A DNA stretch of 64,000 bases from Cymbomonas tetramitiformis (lineage: Eukaryota; Chlorophyta; Pyramimonadophyceae; Pyramimonadales; Pyramimonadaceae), in assembly GCA_001247695.2 (NCBI GenBank), contig LGRX02034927.1, positions 1 to 64,000 of the forward strand, written 5' to 3'. The notes beneath the pieces are model-generated. The model saw only the letters and a list, made by a program, of their open reading frames with translations, was not told the DNA's origin and did not search any database. Below, one piece after another: positions 42,076 through 52,624 of this stretch. The stretch's first letter is position 1. Every line of letters begins with the position of its first letter. Made by a program: the position numbers and the translations under genes.

Positions 42076-45000
42076 CTTCAGGTGAAGGCGCTGGCCAACC
42101 AGAAGCCGGCGAATGATAATATGGTACGCCTCTGGCGCTCATCGCGTGCGGTAGAGTTTCTACCTTGCAAGCACGTAAGGTGTTCTTTGCTCCAAGTGTT
42201 TGAAGCGCGGCATCGGGGTCTGCATTTTGGATCTCACAACGCATCTGAAAATTTCTGCGCCTCTGACTGTGCTCGCCTTTGTTCTCTTTTTGCTGCTTGC
42301 GAAGCCGTACCGAATAACGCGCACAACGCCAGAACCCCACGGGAACACAGTTTCTCGTAGAACCACTCCCCACCCACAAAACTTATGCAGCAGGAATCCT
42401 ATTTCAGGTGCGGGTGGCAAAAGGTGAGGCGACCGACAAAACCCCGGTGTGGTTGTTCCGTCAAGCCGGTCGCCACCTTCCTGAGTACAACGAATATAAG
42501 GTACTCGGACCCTATACTTGCCTTCCTCCCGTGTTTTTACGTCGTTTCCGGGTGTGACGTGGCGAATCATCCTGCAGGCAAGATTTGTCTGGGTGCGAAA
42601 GCGGCCGACTTCAGGACCACTGGCCCGCGCTCCTGGATACGAATTCGCTTGGCACTTATGCATATCGGAGTAGTCGATTCCTGAAAGTCTCCGTGGAATG
42701 CACGATCAAGTCTTGGACTGCCGGAGAAACGCATACCACCTGCTCACATATACAGTGCACCGAGTGAGCACTGAACACTTCACATGCATACTTCCTTACA
42801 CACTTTTACTGGCGGTTGACTCTATCCGAATACGGCTGACAGCGTTTTTTTCACGCAGAAATCCACTGGGAAGGCTTTCCTCGATATCCTCGAGAGCCCC
42901 GAATGCGTGGCCGAGGTCAGCTCTTATGCCTCTAGCTGTGCTCAGCTGTGCTCTCTACGTGTCAGCGTATCTTTCTTTCCGAATACTTTGGCTATCACCC
43001 TTGCTGGCAGTTGAATGTGCCTGTATAGATGGTATCCTAGTTTGGGAGAGTCCGAGCGAAGCCTCTTGTGCTCAGCATCTTTCCGTCAGTCCCTAAAGCT
43101 GAACGAGTATTAGGAAGCGAAACATATTGTGAGTGTAGATGACGTCACTACATTTCGCCCTTTTGTCGCCCTTTAATTCTGACAGGGCGTGGCGTGCTTC
43201 TGAGTGCTCACCACAGGTGACCATGCAGCCGCTGCGGAGGTACGACCTAGATGCAGCGATTCTGTTCAGCGACATCCTGGTTGTATCGGATGCGCTTGGG
43301 GTAAAGTGTGAGATGCCCGGAGGGGTGGGAATCACCATTCCCAAACCTTTGGAGACGCCTGCTGACCTTAAGCGCCTGCCAGACCACGTGGACATTCAGA
43401 AAGAACTCGGTCATGTGCTGGAGGCATGTGAGCGCATCAACGAGTCTATTGAGAAGGAGGGCCACGAGGTGCCCCTCATTGGTTTCAGCGCCTGCCCTTG
43501 GACCCTATTCTTCTACATGGTGCGCCTGCCTGCCCGTCCCCTCCACCTCCAGCTCCCCTGCCTCCTTGCTTGTGCCTGCTCACCCGCTGCCGCCTAAGAT
43601 CTCTTCATTTCTCCTTCCTTTCCTACTTGTACTCTCTTCCTCTGCATCGAACCTGCCTGCGTAGGCTTCGCCAGCATTGTTATATCCAGAAAGATGAGCA
43701 ACGCAGAAAAGACTTGAGAGACCTCCAGGAACCAGTTCAAAAAGCACCTGCCCGACGAGGCTGAGGCAGGAGGGGGGAGGTGTTTCAGGTCGGCGGCAGC
43801 AGCAAGAACAATAACCAAGCGGGCATGGACTGGTTGAAGAAGTACCCAGAGGTGCGGCTTAGAGAGGGGAGGGGTGTAAGATAAAATCCTACTGATGATT
43901 TGGCAACGTTGGCAACGTACGGTCGGAAAGGAGAAGGGTTATTGCTGGGAGGTCTGTCAGGAGAGTTTGCCGCACTTTAGGACTGAGATTAGAGAATCAC
44001 TGAACAATTCCCTCAGCAAATTGTATGGAGCCTACAGCCAGGGGTGGGAGCAAGCTTGATCTCTCTACGTTTAATAGAAGTTAGGTTTATCGCCGCACTG
44101 CAGGACTCCAAGATGGTGCTAGATCTCTTGACTGACACCGTCATCGAGTACATGAGTGCTCAAGTCGATTCAGGCGTTCACATGCTCCAGGTATGGTTGA
44201 CCTGGCATTCTCTCGCTTCGCATTTTTTAAATTTTGGTTACTGGCCGCTTATTGAACACGTTCCCTATCGTTGTGCTCCTGCTATTCCCTATGATATATA
44301 GCCTACCTACTATCCTCTAGCATAGGATTGCACTCTTTCATATTTATAGAGTGCAATCCCAGTTATAGTTTCGTCCTCGCCCAGTGTAGCTTGGAAGAGA
44401 TTTGCGTAGAGCCGGGTTATGTTGATGAGAGGCTGATGTGTCAAATATGACGGCGCGGCCGAGCTTGTGCAGGCTTTCGAGGCGATGGGGCAGTACATTG
44501 AGGAACCAGAGTTCAATGAATTTGCACTGCCCTGCATCCAGAAGATCGTGAAGGAGCTCAAGTCACGGCATCCGGACATCCCCGTCATGCAGTTCACGCG
44601 CGATGCTATGTACGGCCTCTCGGACTGCCAGGTAATGCTCAGTGCCTGCTCCAAGAATAAAAAGTTTCCTTTTGGGATCACGTATTCAAGTGATCTGGTG
44701 CTGCTTGCTGACGGCTTATCACATTCCAAGAGAAGGATTTTGAGTACCGTTGTAGGATTTTAAAAACGGTGCTGCTGTAGGGATTAGGACCCAGTGCTTT
44801 AACAATCGAGAGGTGGGAGGGCGTGTAAGGATCGAGCCTGACCTCCGATTGTTATTTTCGGTCGAGGTGTCCTTCTGCGGTTGGAAGTTGTCTCACCCAT
44901 AGAAACATAGGATGCGTCCGACGAAGCCGCTAGGGACTACTGGGAAAACCCGTGATCTGCTGTGCCTGAGGCTGGGCCCAACCTGTGCTCAGGCGGCTGG

Positions 45001-45947
45001 CTATGACGTCATCACTTTGGACACAAGCATCACAGACCGCCCAGCGACCAGGAGCCGGCTGGCCTCCGAGGCGGAAGCTGCAGGCACGTGCCCTGAGGAT
45101 GGCCTGCAATGCCGGGTTCTTCCCCAGAACCAAAGAGCAGGATGCACAGGGCACTTCACCAGCGAATACAAGGGGATAGTCGCGTGCACCGAGGGTGCTC
45201 TCTGAGCTTCAGGATATGTTTGGACTGGCATGAGTGCACAGTTTCTCATCAGCTGATCCGACAGCCTGTGCTGCTGCAGCATGTTGCAAACTCTACGTTT
45301 TGTGCGCTTGCTACGCCTGTGCAACTTTCCATTGTAGAGAGAAGCCTCTTGGAACACATATATACACAGTGTGCGTTGGCCTCTCTGGGACCCTCTTTGA
45401 ACAAGAAATACAGGGTAGGCATTCACTACTTGAAAGGTGGAGCCTAAAGTGGGAAATTATTTCTTGTTTGAGAAGATGGGTTGAGAGGAGCGCAGGGATC
45501 CAGCCTGCACGGCTGCAAGGTAACTTCGACCCCGTGCTGTTCTTGCCGGACACCGACTTGCAAGACATTACGGTGCGCTTTGTCCCTCTGCACAGACTCC
45601 AGTCTACTCCATAGATGTCTTTTGGACTGGAGGAAGCCAGAACTCACCTTATCCGCAGTGGACGGTATTTGGGGTGTACTGCTCGCATGCCTCAAGGGGA
45701 GTAGTTTGGGTGGCCTTTCGCGGATAAAATGCCGATTCTCTGTATGAGAGTCCCAAGTAATGTATGGGAGGGGCCTATGCTTTTCGGCGTGCAGGATGCG
45801 ACAAGAAGCATGCTACAAGAACTTGGGCCGCAAGGCCTCATTGCAAACCTTGGTGCCGGGTTAATGGGCAAAGAAGACCCTGTCAGGGTTGCACATTTCA
45901 TTGATTCCGTCCATTCCATTAGTGCAGAGATGAATGCTGAGAAGTAG
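42076..45947 (+). CDS. Uroporphyrinogen decarboxylase
   Basis: Decarboxylates the four acetate side chains of uroporphyrinogen III to give coproporphyrinogen III in haem and chlorophyll synthesis, normally in the plastid of algae. Exons: 42076-42123, 42408-42500, 42859-42915, 43217-43519, 43789-43851, 44104-44190, 44473-44631, 44993-about 45090, 45504-45572, 45795-45947 (TAG). All measured exons are multiples of three, so the introns sit in phase 0. Family motifs are clear: [31 protein letters not shown] with the catalytic Asp, [22 protein letters not shown]-type text, LQGNFDPVL and LIANLGAGL. The end of exon 8 is not resolved; no simple GT restores phase, so it deserves transcript support. 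Length (about 375 residues plus transit peptide) is normal. Confidence 0.93.
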
Positions 45948-46393
45948 ATACAAGTAGCGGGTTGAAAAACTGGTTCTTGGATGTACCAGGTTAATGTAAA
46001 ATGATAGAATGCTTTCTGCCATTTATTAGATGTTCTTGCTGCATACATGAAGAACTTGGTACTCAAAGTTTAGTTCAGTGTGTCCGCTGCATACAGCGTT
46101 ATACAAGGACTCTTTCCATTTTTTCTCTCATTTTAATGAGATGAACAGAGTTCAGCAAAACTCCTGTTACCGTAACAATTTGATAATGTTGTCTGAGATC
46201 GATATCGACGTATCAATTCCAAATTCGTTTGGCGCCGCCGTGTGCTCGTATAACTTTCGTCTCAGGTACTTAGAACTGTCGCGGAACGCTTCGCTAGAAT
46301 GGCATATAATATGACATCGGACCTGAAATCTCCCAAAGAAATACTGTTTGTGTACGGTATAAAATATGTACAATGCTGCAATGTTACCATCAA

Positions 46394-46466
46394 GCGGCGA
46401 TAGCTCAGTTGGGAGAGCGCCAGACTGAAGATCTGGAGGTCCCCAGTTCGATCCTGGGTTGCCGCA
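46394..46466 (+). tRNA. tRNA-Phe (GAA)
   Basis: 73 nt with full cloverleaf: acceptor GCGGCGA/TTGCCGC, D-arm GCTCAGTTGGGAGAGC, anticodon loop CTGAAGA, T-arm CCCAGTTCGATCCTGGG. No intron and no encoded CCA, so a nuclear gene. Confidence 0.96.
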
Positions 46467-46471
46467 TGACG

Positions 46472-46544
46472 GCCTCTTTAGCGCAGTCGGTAGCGCGTCG
46501 GTCTCATAATCCGGAGGTCATCAGTTCGATCCTGATAGGGGGCA
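46472..46544 (+). tRNA. tRNA-Met (CAU), elongator type
   Basis: 73 nt: acceptor GCCTCTT/AGGGGGC (two G-T pairs), D-arm GCGCAGTCGGTAGCGC, anticodon loop CTCATAA, T-arm ATCAGTTCGATCCTGAT. The anticodon stem has a T-T pair next to the loop, as in yeast elongator tRNA-Met. Starts 5 bp after the tRNA-Phe, so the two may be one transcript. Confidence 0.93.
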
Positions 46545-48235
46545 ATAAAAATATTTTAGATTCGGCCTTAAAATATGCCCAAAGTATAATCCATAAAACA
46601 TCACCGGCGGGCGATCCCGACGATGATGTCAAAAGCCCTACCATAACCCAAAATCTCCGAATCCAAAGGGACTCCGTCGGTGACCTTCGTTAACTTGGCC
46701 CGTCACACACACATAACACTGCGTGCGATATCGTGCAACTGCTAGTTCTGGCAATCTCATATCGATAGTTCGACACCTCACACAATATAATTTCCATAGA
46801 GGCCAGGATGCCCATGTTTAATATCGAGGTGAAAGGGGATAAAATAAGCAATTCTGGAAGCCAAAATCGAGAGCAAACCTATAAAGACAACTTGACCAGA
46901 AAATCTTTGAAGCAGCCTGAGCAGTGTCGAGCAGAATAGTTGATATTTGTGTCATAGTATGGCAATAACCGCAAACATTACCGTAGTTTTATGTGCTCGG
47001 GTGGGCGAAGGCGAGTGGGAGATGAGCAAACGTGGGATTAACGTGGGATTTGCAGAATTAAGGAGGGGGCGGGAGAGGGAGGGCACACATGGTGATACGA
47101 GAGGGAAAAGGGGGCGGGAGAGGGACCCGCGACTAACCCCAAGGGCCTAGCGATAAGCCCCAAGGGACCCGCGCCAAGTCCCTAGGGCCCCGCGACAAGC
47201 CCCAAGGGCCCCACGGCAAACCCCAAGGACAAGCCCCGCGTGCCCCACGAGAGGCCCCAACGGTGGTCGAAAGCCCGCATTTTGAAGGTGGTACCTTAGC
47301 GTGCCACTTTTACCACGAATCTTGGGCACACGCTTCCGAGGATTGACAGTGGGTGGGGGTGGGGGGGTGGGGGGCAACAGTAGTTCAAGAAATACCCCCC
47401 CCTAGGACTTACATTTTGCCCCTAGGGGTAAGCAACCCCCCTGCCCTAGAACTTGTTTTAACCCCTAGGGGTAAGCACTCCCTAGGACTCGCCTTTTGCT
47501 CCTCCGATCGGATATCGAGCCCGCCGCGCCCGCAAGCCCAATCGCAACCGCGCTACCGGGCGTACCGCGCCCGCGTACCGCACCAACGCACCGCGTACCA
47601 ACGTACCAACGTACCGAGTTTTTCAATATTACCATTATTTTCGTTGAACTATGGGGTTATTCGGTGAATTCCGGGTCAAGGGCGTGTGCTCTCCCTCGTC
47701 CCGCTCCCCCCTAGGACTTGCATTCTATCTCCAGAGGGTACGGACCCCTCCCCTAGAAAGTCAAAGAACCGCCGCTTACCCCCCGGCTATCAATCCTCGG
47801 AATCTTCTACCTCTAGGTTTGGTGGAGGGTTCATGCACTTTTGAAGGGACTTCGCCTCAGTTCTTAGTCTAGAGAGTCTAACATACAATTTATTCCGAAA
47901 TTTTTTGGTATTTTTTTGGTATCTATTCTAAAATTCTATTACATCGGTTGTTTTGGCTTGTTTTGGTTATAATAGAACTGCGGATCAACATCCAATTTCC
48001 ACCTCAATATTTTTAAACATGTTTGCGTTTTGTTGCCGTCTGTAAGCGAAGGGCAAGGCCAAGGGCAAGGGCAAAGGCAAGGAAAACGGCTTAGGATAAA
48101 GGCAGTTGCATATGGTTTAGGAGCATATGAAAATTATTTTCGTTCGGAAATATTTCTCATGTGCTTCTAAAATCGCATAGATACTGAGACCGCTGACGGG
48201 AAGGGCGACTCGCAAGCATCTTTGCAGCTATCGAG
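46545..48235. other. Intergenic, with GC-rich palindromic repeats
   Basis: No convincing gene. 47147-47260 holds degenerate repeats of ccccaagggccccgcga. 47390-47500 and 47708-47760 hold cccctaggggtaagca and ccctaggactt words, centred on the palindrome cccctagggg. The rest is AT-rich and featureless. Confidence 0.55.
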
Positions 48236-48239
48236 TTTC

Positions 48240-48830
48240 AAAGATGCGTTTTGTATTTTGGGTGCGACTACCCAAATTACAAATCAGCCGAGCGCTTCCC
48301 GTTAGCGCGGGATATTCAGCATCAAACTGTTGAATATTCATAAGGTTGCGACTCAGTATCCAAGCGCACAAAGGCATCGGGCGAGTATCTTGGACACGAA
48401 CAAGATTATACAAGCCGTGTTTTGGGTTTGGGTTTGAATCTCTACCCAAATCCAAAACTGAGTAGCAGAATAGGAGTTCTCGTGCGTTTCAGCACGCGGG
48501 ACTCTGCACAAATATTCATAGCAATAATATAAGTTGTGCCCCCGAAGCTCAAGGTCTGATGTTGAGAACTCGCGAGACGAGAGTATGTCAACATCGCGCG
48601 TTTTGGGTTTGGGTTTGAATCTCTACCCAAACCCAAAACTGTCTAGCAGAATAGGAGTTCTCGTACGTTTCAGCACGCGAGACTCTGCATAAATATTCGT
48701 AACAACAATATGAGTTGTGCTCCCGAAGCTCAAGGTCTGATGTTGAGAACTCGCGAGACGAGAGTATGTCAACATCGTGCGTTTTGGGTTTGGGTTTGAA
48801 TCTACCCAAACCCAAAACCGCCTCGCACCG
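48240..48830. repeat. 181-bp satellite with hairpin core
   Basis: The word tttgggtttgggtttgaatc starts at 48421, 48602 and 48783, an exact 181-bp period; a diverged unit precedes at about 48245. Each unit contains ttttgggtttgggt and, ten bases on, acccaaacccaaaa, a 14-bp hairpin stem. A partial core (caaacccaaacccaaaac) lies at 48966. Confidence 0.9.
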
Positions 48831-49212
48831 CTTGAGATCTCGTGTGTTTCAACGGACGAAACTTATCACGAATATTTACATCAGTATTGTGAACTTATCT
48901 TGTGAAACACAAGGCTTGGGGTGAAGTATAGGTGAAACATAATGATATCCTACGAGACATGTCAATCAAACCCAAACCCAAAACATGTCGCAACCGTCGC
49001 TGGCGGTGGCGTAACCGTAGTCGCGGCGGTGGTGTGCATGCACGTGTTGAGGGCGAGGCCTTGCGTATCACCCCCGACGCGGAAGCCCCCCATGCTCGTG
49101 TCCACGGGCTGGCAGTACTACCTCGTGTACTCGCCCACGTCGTCGTCAATGTCCTCGCCCACGGCGAAGGAGCAGGCGGAGAAGTGGCTGACGATCTCAG
49201 GCTTACCGCCCG

Positions 49213-49761
49213 CTAGAAGACATAACGCGCGAAAGCGCTCGTTGTCGTCGTTGTCGATGGCCTGCTGGAACTGCGCACGGCGTAGAAGTCCTTCTCAACG
49301 TCCTCGGGGACGAGCGTATGCGCCGCGCCGACTGCAGCACCGTTGGCCCGCTTGCCGCCACGCGGGCAGTCGCGGTGCCAATGCTGCAAACGGGTCTCCA
49401 TGCACGTAGTGTTCCCGCAAAGCGGGATAGTCACACCGGTCCCCTTGTGGAAGGCGACCTTATAGTTGGACACGCCCTGCGACCAATTCCGCCCTCCCTC
49501 GCCCAAAGGGCCCGCACCAGTCATGTAGCCCCGGTTACCATGACGAATGGCCATCGGCTTCTCCGCTCGCGGAATAAAGTCCTTACCGTTGACGCGGTTG
49601 GAGAGTGTCTTGACGTGCTGAGCGGTCTCCTTGACCTGCTCACGCAAGTCCATGATGATCTCGAGGAGGTCAGCGTCCGCACTCCGCTCCACCTCCCGCT
49701 CGGTCGTCGTCCATGTTATAGTAGTTTCCAATAAACCCCAATGTGATGGTTGCACACGCAC
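49213..49761 (-). pseudogene. Possible retroelement gag fragment
   Basis: A 182-codon minus-strand frame. A heptad-like stretch (ADLLEIIMDLREQVKETAQH) is followed downstream by CGNTTCMETRLQHWHRDCP, a Cys/His cluster similar in spirit to a CCHC knuckle but with irregular spacing (C-X4-C-X8-H-X2-C). The same strand continues after the stop in another frame (PEIVSHFSACSFAVGEDIDDD). No RT follows. The call is tentative. Confidence 0.3.
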
Positions 49762-51540
49762 TGATCCCAGCCGAACGCCGCACGATATGCTAAAGCTGGA
49801 AATGTACCATTATAACCCTTATCTGAATTGTGGAAGTGGCCATAACTATGTGTAATAGGCCGTACAAATCAAACTTATGTCAACATTTCGCTCGTGAACC
49901 AACAATCATTAAAACTTGTCCGTATCGGATTTTGCAAGCATTTCCCCCTTTGAAACACAGCGATCAAAGGTAATACCGGTGGTTAACGAGAAACTACTAG
50001 CCATAAGCCCAGCTATTTCGTGCTATAGTTCTTTAAAAAGCGTTGGGGTAGCATGTGAAGGTCGTTCTCGTACAAACGGATTAGTCGAAGGGCCTTACAA
50101 CATGCCATTGATGAACCGTTGGGGCCAAGAAGACTATCATGCGGTCATACGTGTCCATCGAAGATACAAGGATGTGAACTTATATGACCCATGTCCAAGC
50201 ATGCCGTATATGTCGGATTTCCTATCTTCTATTTGCATTGGCATGTGACTGCGGGCCTACATGAACTAATCAACGGGAATTTTCGCTCAACCACATCCAG
50301 ATAGCTCAATCATTCCATTGCATTCCGCATTCTCACAACACAATGCCCGTATTGCAACTTTAGGGACCGAATACTTATGTGCAGGAAGCTTGGTCTTGGC
50401 GATATCTATAATATCTATCAGAAGAAAGGTACGTAATGGTTGGGCGTAATCGAGATATCGTACTTGCCGTTAAGAACACATTCACTGCGAAACATGGCTC
50501 ATCTACAGTGATCACTTCGTGCCACCAGCCGCTGCGACACAGTACACACGCACATATGAAAAATCGTCCAAAATAAATACTTGGCTTTCACCACTAATGG
50601 GAAGCCACCAAATTGAAAAATCTCATTGTCACTGCATGTGAACCACCAATGCAACGTGTAGCAGGCAGACTCCTCTGCTAATATCAACCCTCTTGCCTTA
50701 GGTCCAGAGCATAAAGGGGAAAATAAAAAAAGAGCGACAACAGATGTGATTTGCCTTGAAGGGATGAAATGGCCCACTACCTTGGAATGACAAGTGCTTC
50801 GTTCGGGCCGACCTGCACACAGCAAGCAGCACGTGCCTCAAATGCTAAGAAATGCCTGCACATCTTGCGTCCTTCACGTGCCTTTGAAAACGACGGACCA
50901 AAATGCAGTGTGTGATCCCAATGTGCAACCACACCCACACAGCCAATGCTAGCCTAGCGATAAATCAACTCCAACACTTAACACTGTGTCCACCATACCT
51001 ATTCACCGCAGCTCGTCAGGGGTGCAAAAAACGCGCTTCGTCAATATGGATCTCTTCAGCAGGGCGGATGCTCATCTTTCTCGCCTCTGTGTCACAGGGC
51101 GCGCTGCTTGCCTTTGCTACGTGCAGTTGACCTCGCTGACCATCACATGGAGGAACTGTGCTTCCTTCGTTTGGTTCAAGTGTAGTCCCCAGCCTCGCTT
51201 TATTGTTCAACCCCTATTTGCGCGCTTCACCCAACCCCTTCACTCAAGTTTCTCCCCCCAAATTCCAATAGTACTCCACGACTGAGCCGTCTGGGGTCCT
51301 CTATATACTATATATTAGCCTGATGATCTGATCTGGTAATGAGCTATGTGCATGGAAGCAGATGCGGAGAAAGACTTTCGAAGGAATCCTTTGGCATCAG
51401 GCTTTCACGGTGAACATCGCAATTCTAAATCCCGTGTACAACTGCACGCTACCCTCCACTGGTGACTGTGGGTCCAAGCGCGCTCGAGTCTAGTCACCAA
51501 CGGGTATCTGTATTTTAGCGTAGGCCATGCTCCGAGTCCG
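49762..51540. other. Intergenic, nothing recognised
   Basis: Balanced composition and no repeat array. The frame at 49916-50248 (110 codons, RWGQEDYHAVIRVHRRYKD) is the only one with a protein-like look, but I recognise no family. Confidence 0.4.
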
Positions 51541-51775
51541 TAATCCAGGCCCTTGGTTAAGCAGTCCGTGATCCAGGCCCTTGGCGAAGCAGTCCGTGAT
51601 CAGGGCCCTTGGCGAAGCAGTCCGTGATCAGGGCCCTTGGCTAAGTAGTCCGTGATCAGGGCCCTTGGCTAAGCAGTCCGTGATCAGGGCCCTTGGCGAA
51701 GCAGTCCGTGATCCGGGCCCTTGGCGAAGCAGTCCATGATCAGGGCCCTTGGCTAAGTAGTCCGAGATCAGGGAT
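51541..51775. repeat. 28-bp minisatellite
   Basis: About eight units of gtccgtgatcagggcccttgg with cgaagca or ctaagta endings and a 28-bp period. Units alternate between a few variants, which suggests amplification of pairs. Confidence 0.9.
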
Positions 51776-51930
51776 CTTACCTCCGCTTTCCAGGGCTCCG
51801 GCAAAATAGTGTCGTCGAATGGGGGGTACAAGTGGAAGGTCTTACATCCGTACAACACTATGTATAGATTATCCCTGAGCCACACACGACACATGCCCCC
51901 AGAGCAGCGTAAAGTAAACATGCGAAAGCC
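51776..51930 (-). pseudogene. Possible JmjC/cupin-like fragment
   Basis: On the minus strand the frame reads CRVWLRDNLYIVLYGCKTFH and LYPPFDDT, the pattern of the JmjC/cupin strand that follows the metal-binding His-x-Asp (DNLYxVxxGxKxFxLxPP). The HxD itself is not seen upstream. The frame runs into the 28-bp repeat. A captured exon or decayed gene is possible; the match is short. Confidence 0.3.
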
Positions 51931-52132
51931 GGAGGAGCCAAACTCGGGCACCAAACTGCCGCTGCCTCTAAGGCAGATTCGAAGCGCCAAACCGCCACTA
52001 CATGAGGCAAACTGGATCACGCGGCACCCTCCACTCAATCTCGGCACAAGATGACCTCCGTTGACCGCCAGCAATCCAATCCGCAACATTCGCTTCGGTG
52101 CACCAGCACACCTCGCTCGCTTGGCTGTGGCT

Positions 52133-52445
52133 TATCCTTGGACCGATTCCTTTGGCACCATGTAGCCGCAGAAGATCGGTTGAGCTATGTACCCACGCCG
52201 GGGATCAAAGGATTCAGCGCACACTTCGGGACACTTATCCGGATTTTCCAGAGATCACTAGTGAAGAACGGGACCCCCTAAGCCTCGCTGGGCCACTAAA
52301 ACGCCTCTCCAACTGCACCGCCTGCGCACTAATGCTATGCCCCAGAAGCCGGTTCACCTCTGACCCCCTGAGCTGCCCGAGCCATCTCTCCTTGACCAAG
52401 CCTGCGCTCAGACCCACCCCCCTACTCTGTGCCTGCCCCAAGGCT
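52133..52445 (-). mobile_element. LINE copy D, 3' end only
   Basis: Reading on the minus strand, 52445-52290 matches the 3' part of the LINE copies at 61519-61680 and 62664-62820, and 52290-52133 matches their terminal tail (ggcttagggggtcccattct to ataagc). It is a strongly 5'-truncated copy, diverged from the other two. Confidence 0.65.
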
Positions 52446-52624
52446 TGGTCTGAGGGGAGGGCCTGGAGGTGGGTCTCAGGGGAGGGCTGGTTCCATGTGA
52501 CGCCGGCGAGACTCGGTGAGATACCGGAGTTCCTCTGCGAAGCTTCCCAAGAGCGATGGTGGCTACCAGCGCGAAAGCTGGCCGCCTTCAGGCTGTCTGG
52601 TAGTGCCCACAGTAGGAAATAGAT

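Noticed and set aside
46394..46544. tRNAs as a mitochondrial or plastid insertion
   Set aside because: Sequences fit nuclear tRNA-Phe and elongator tRNA-Met, and no organelle flanks are present.
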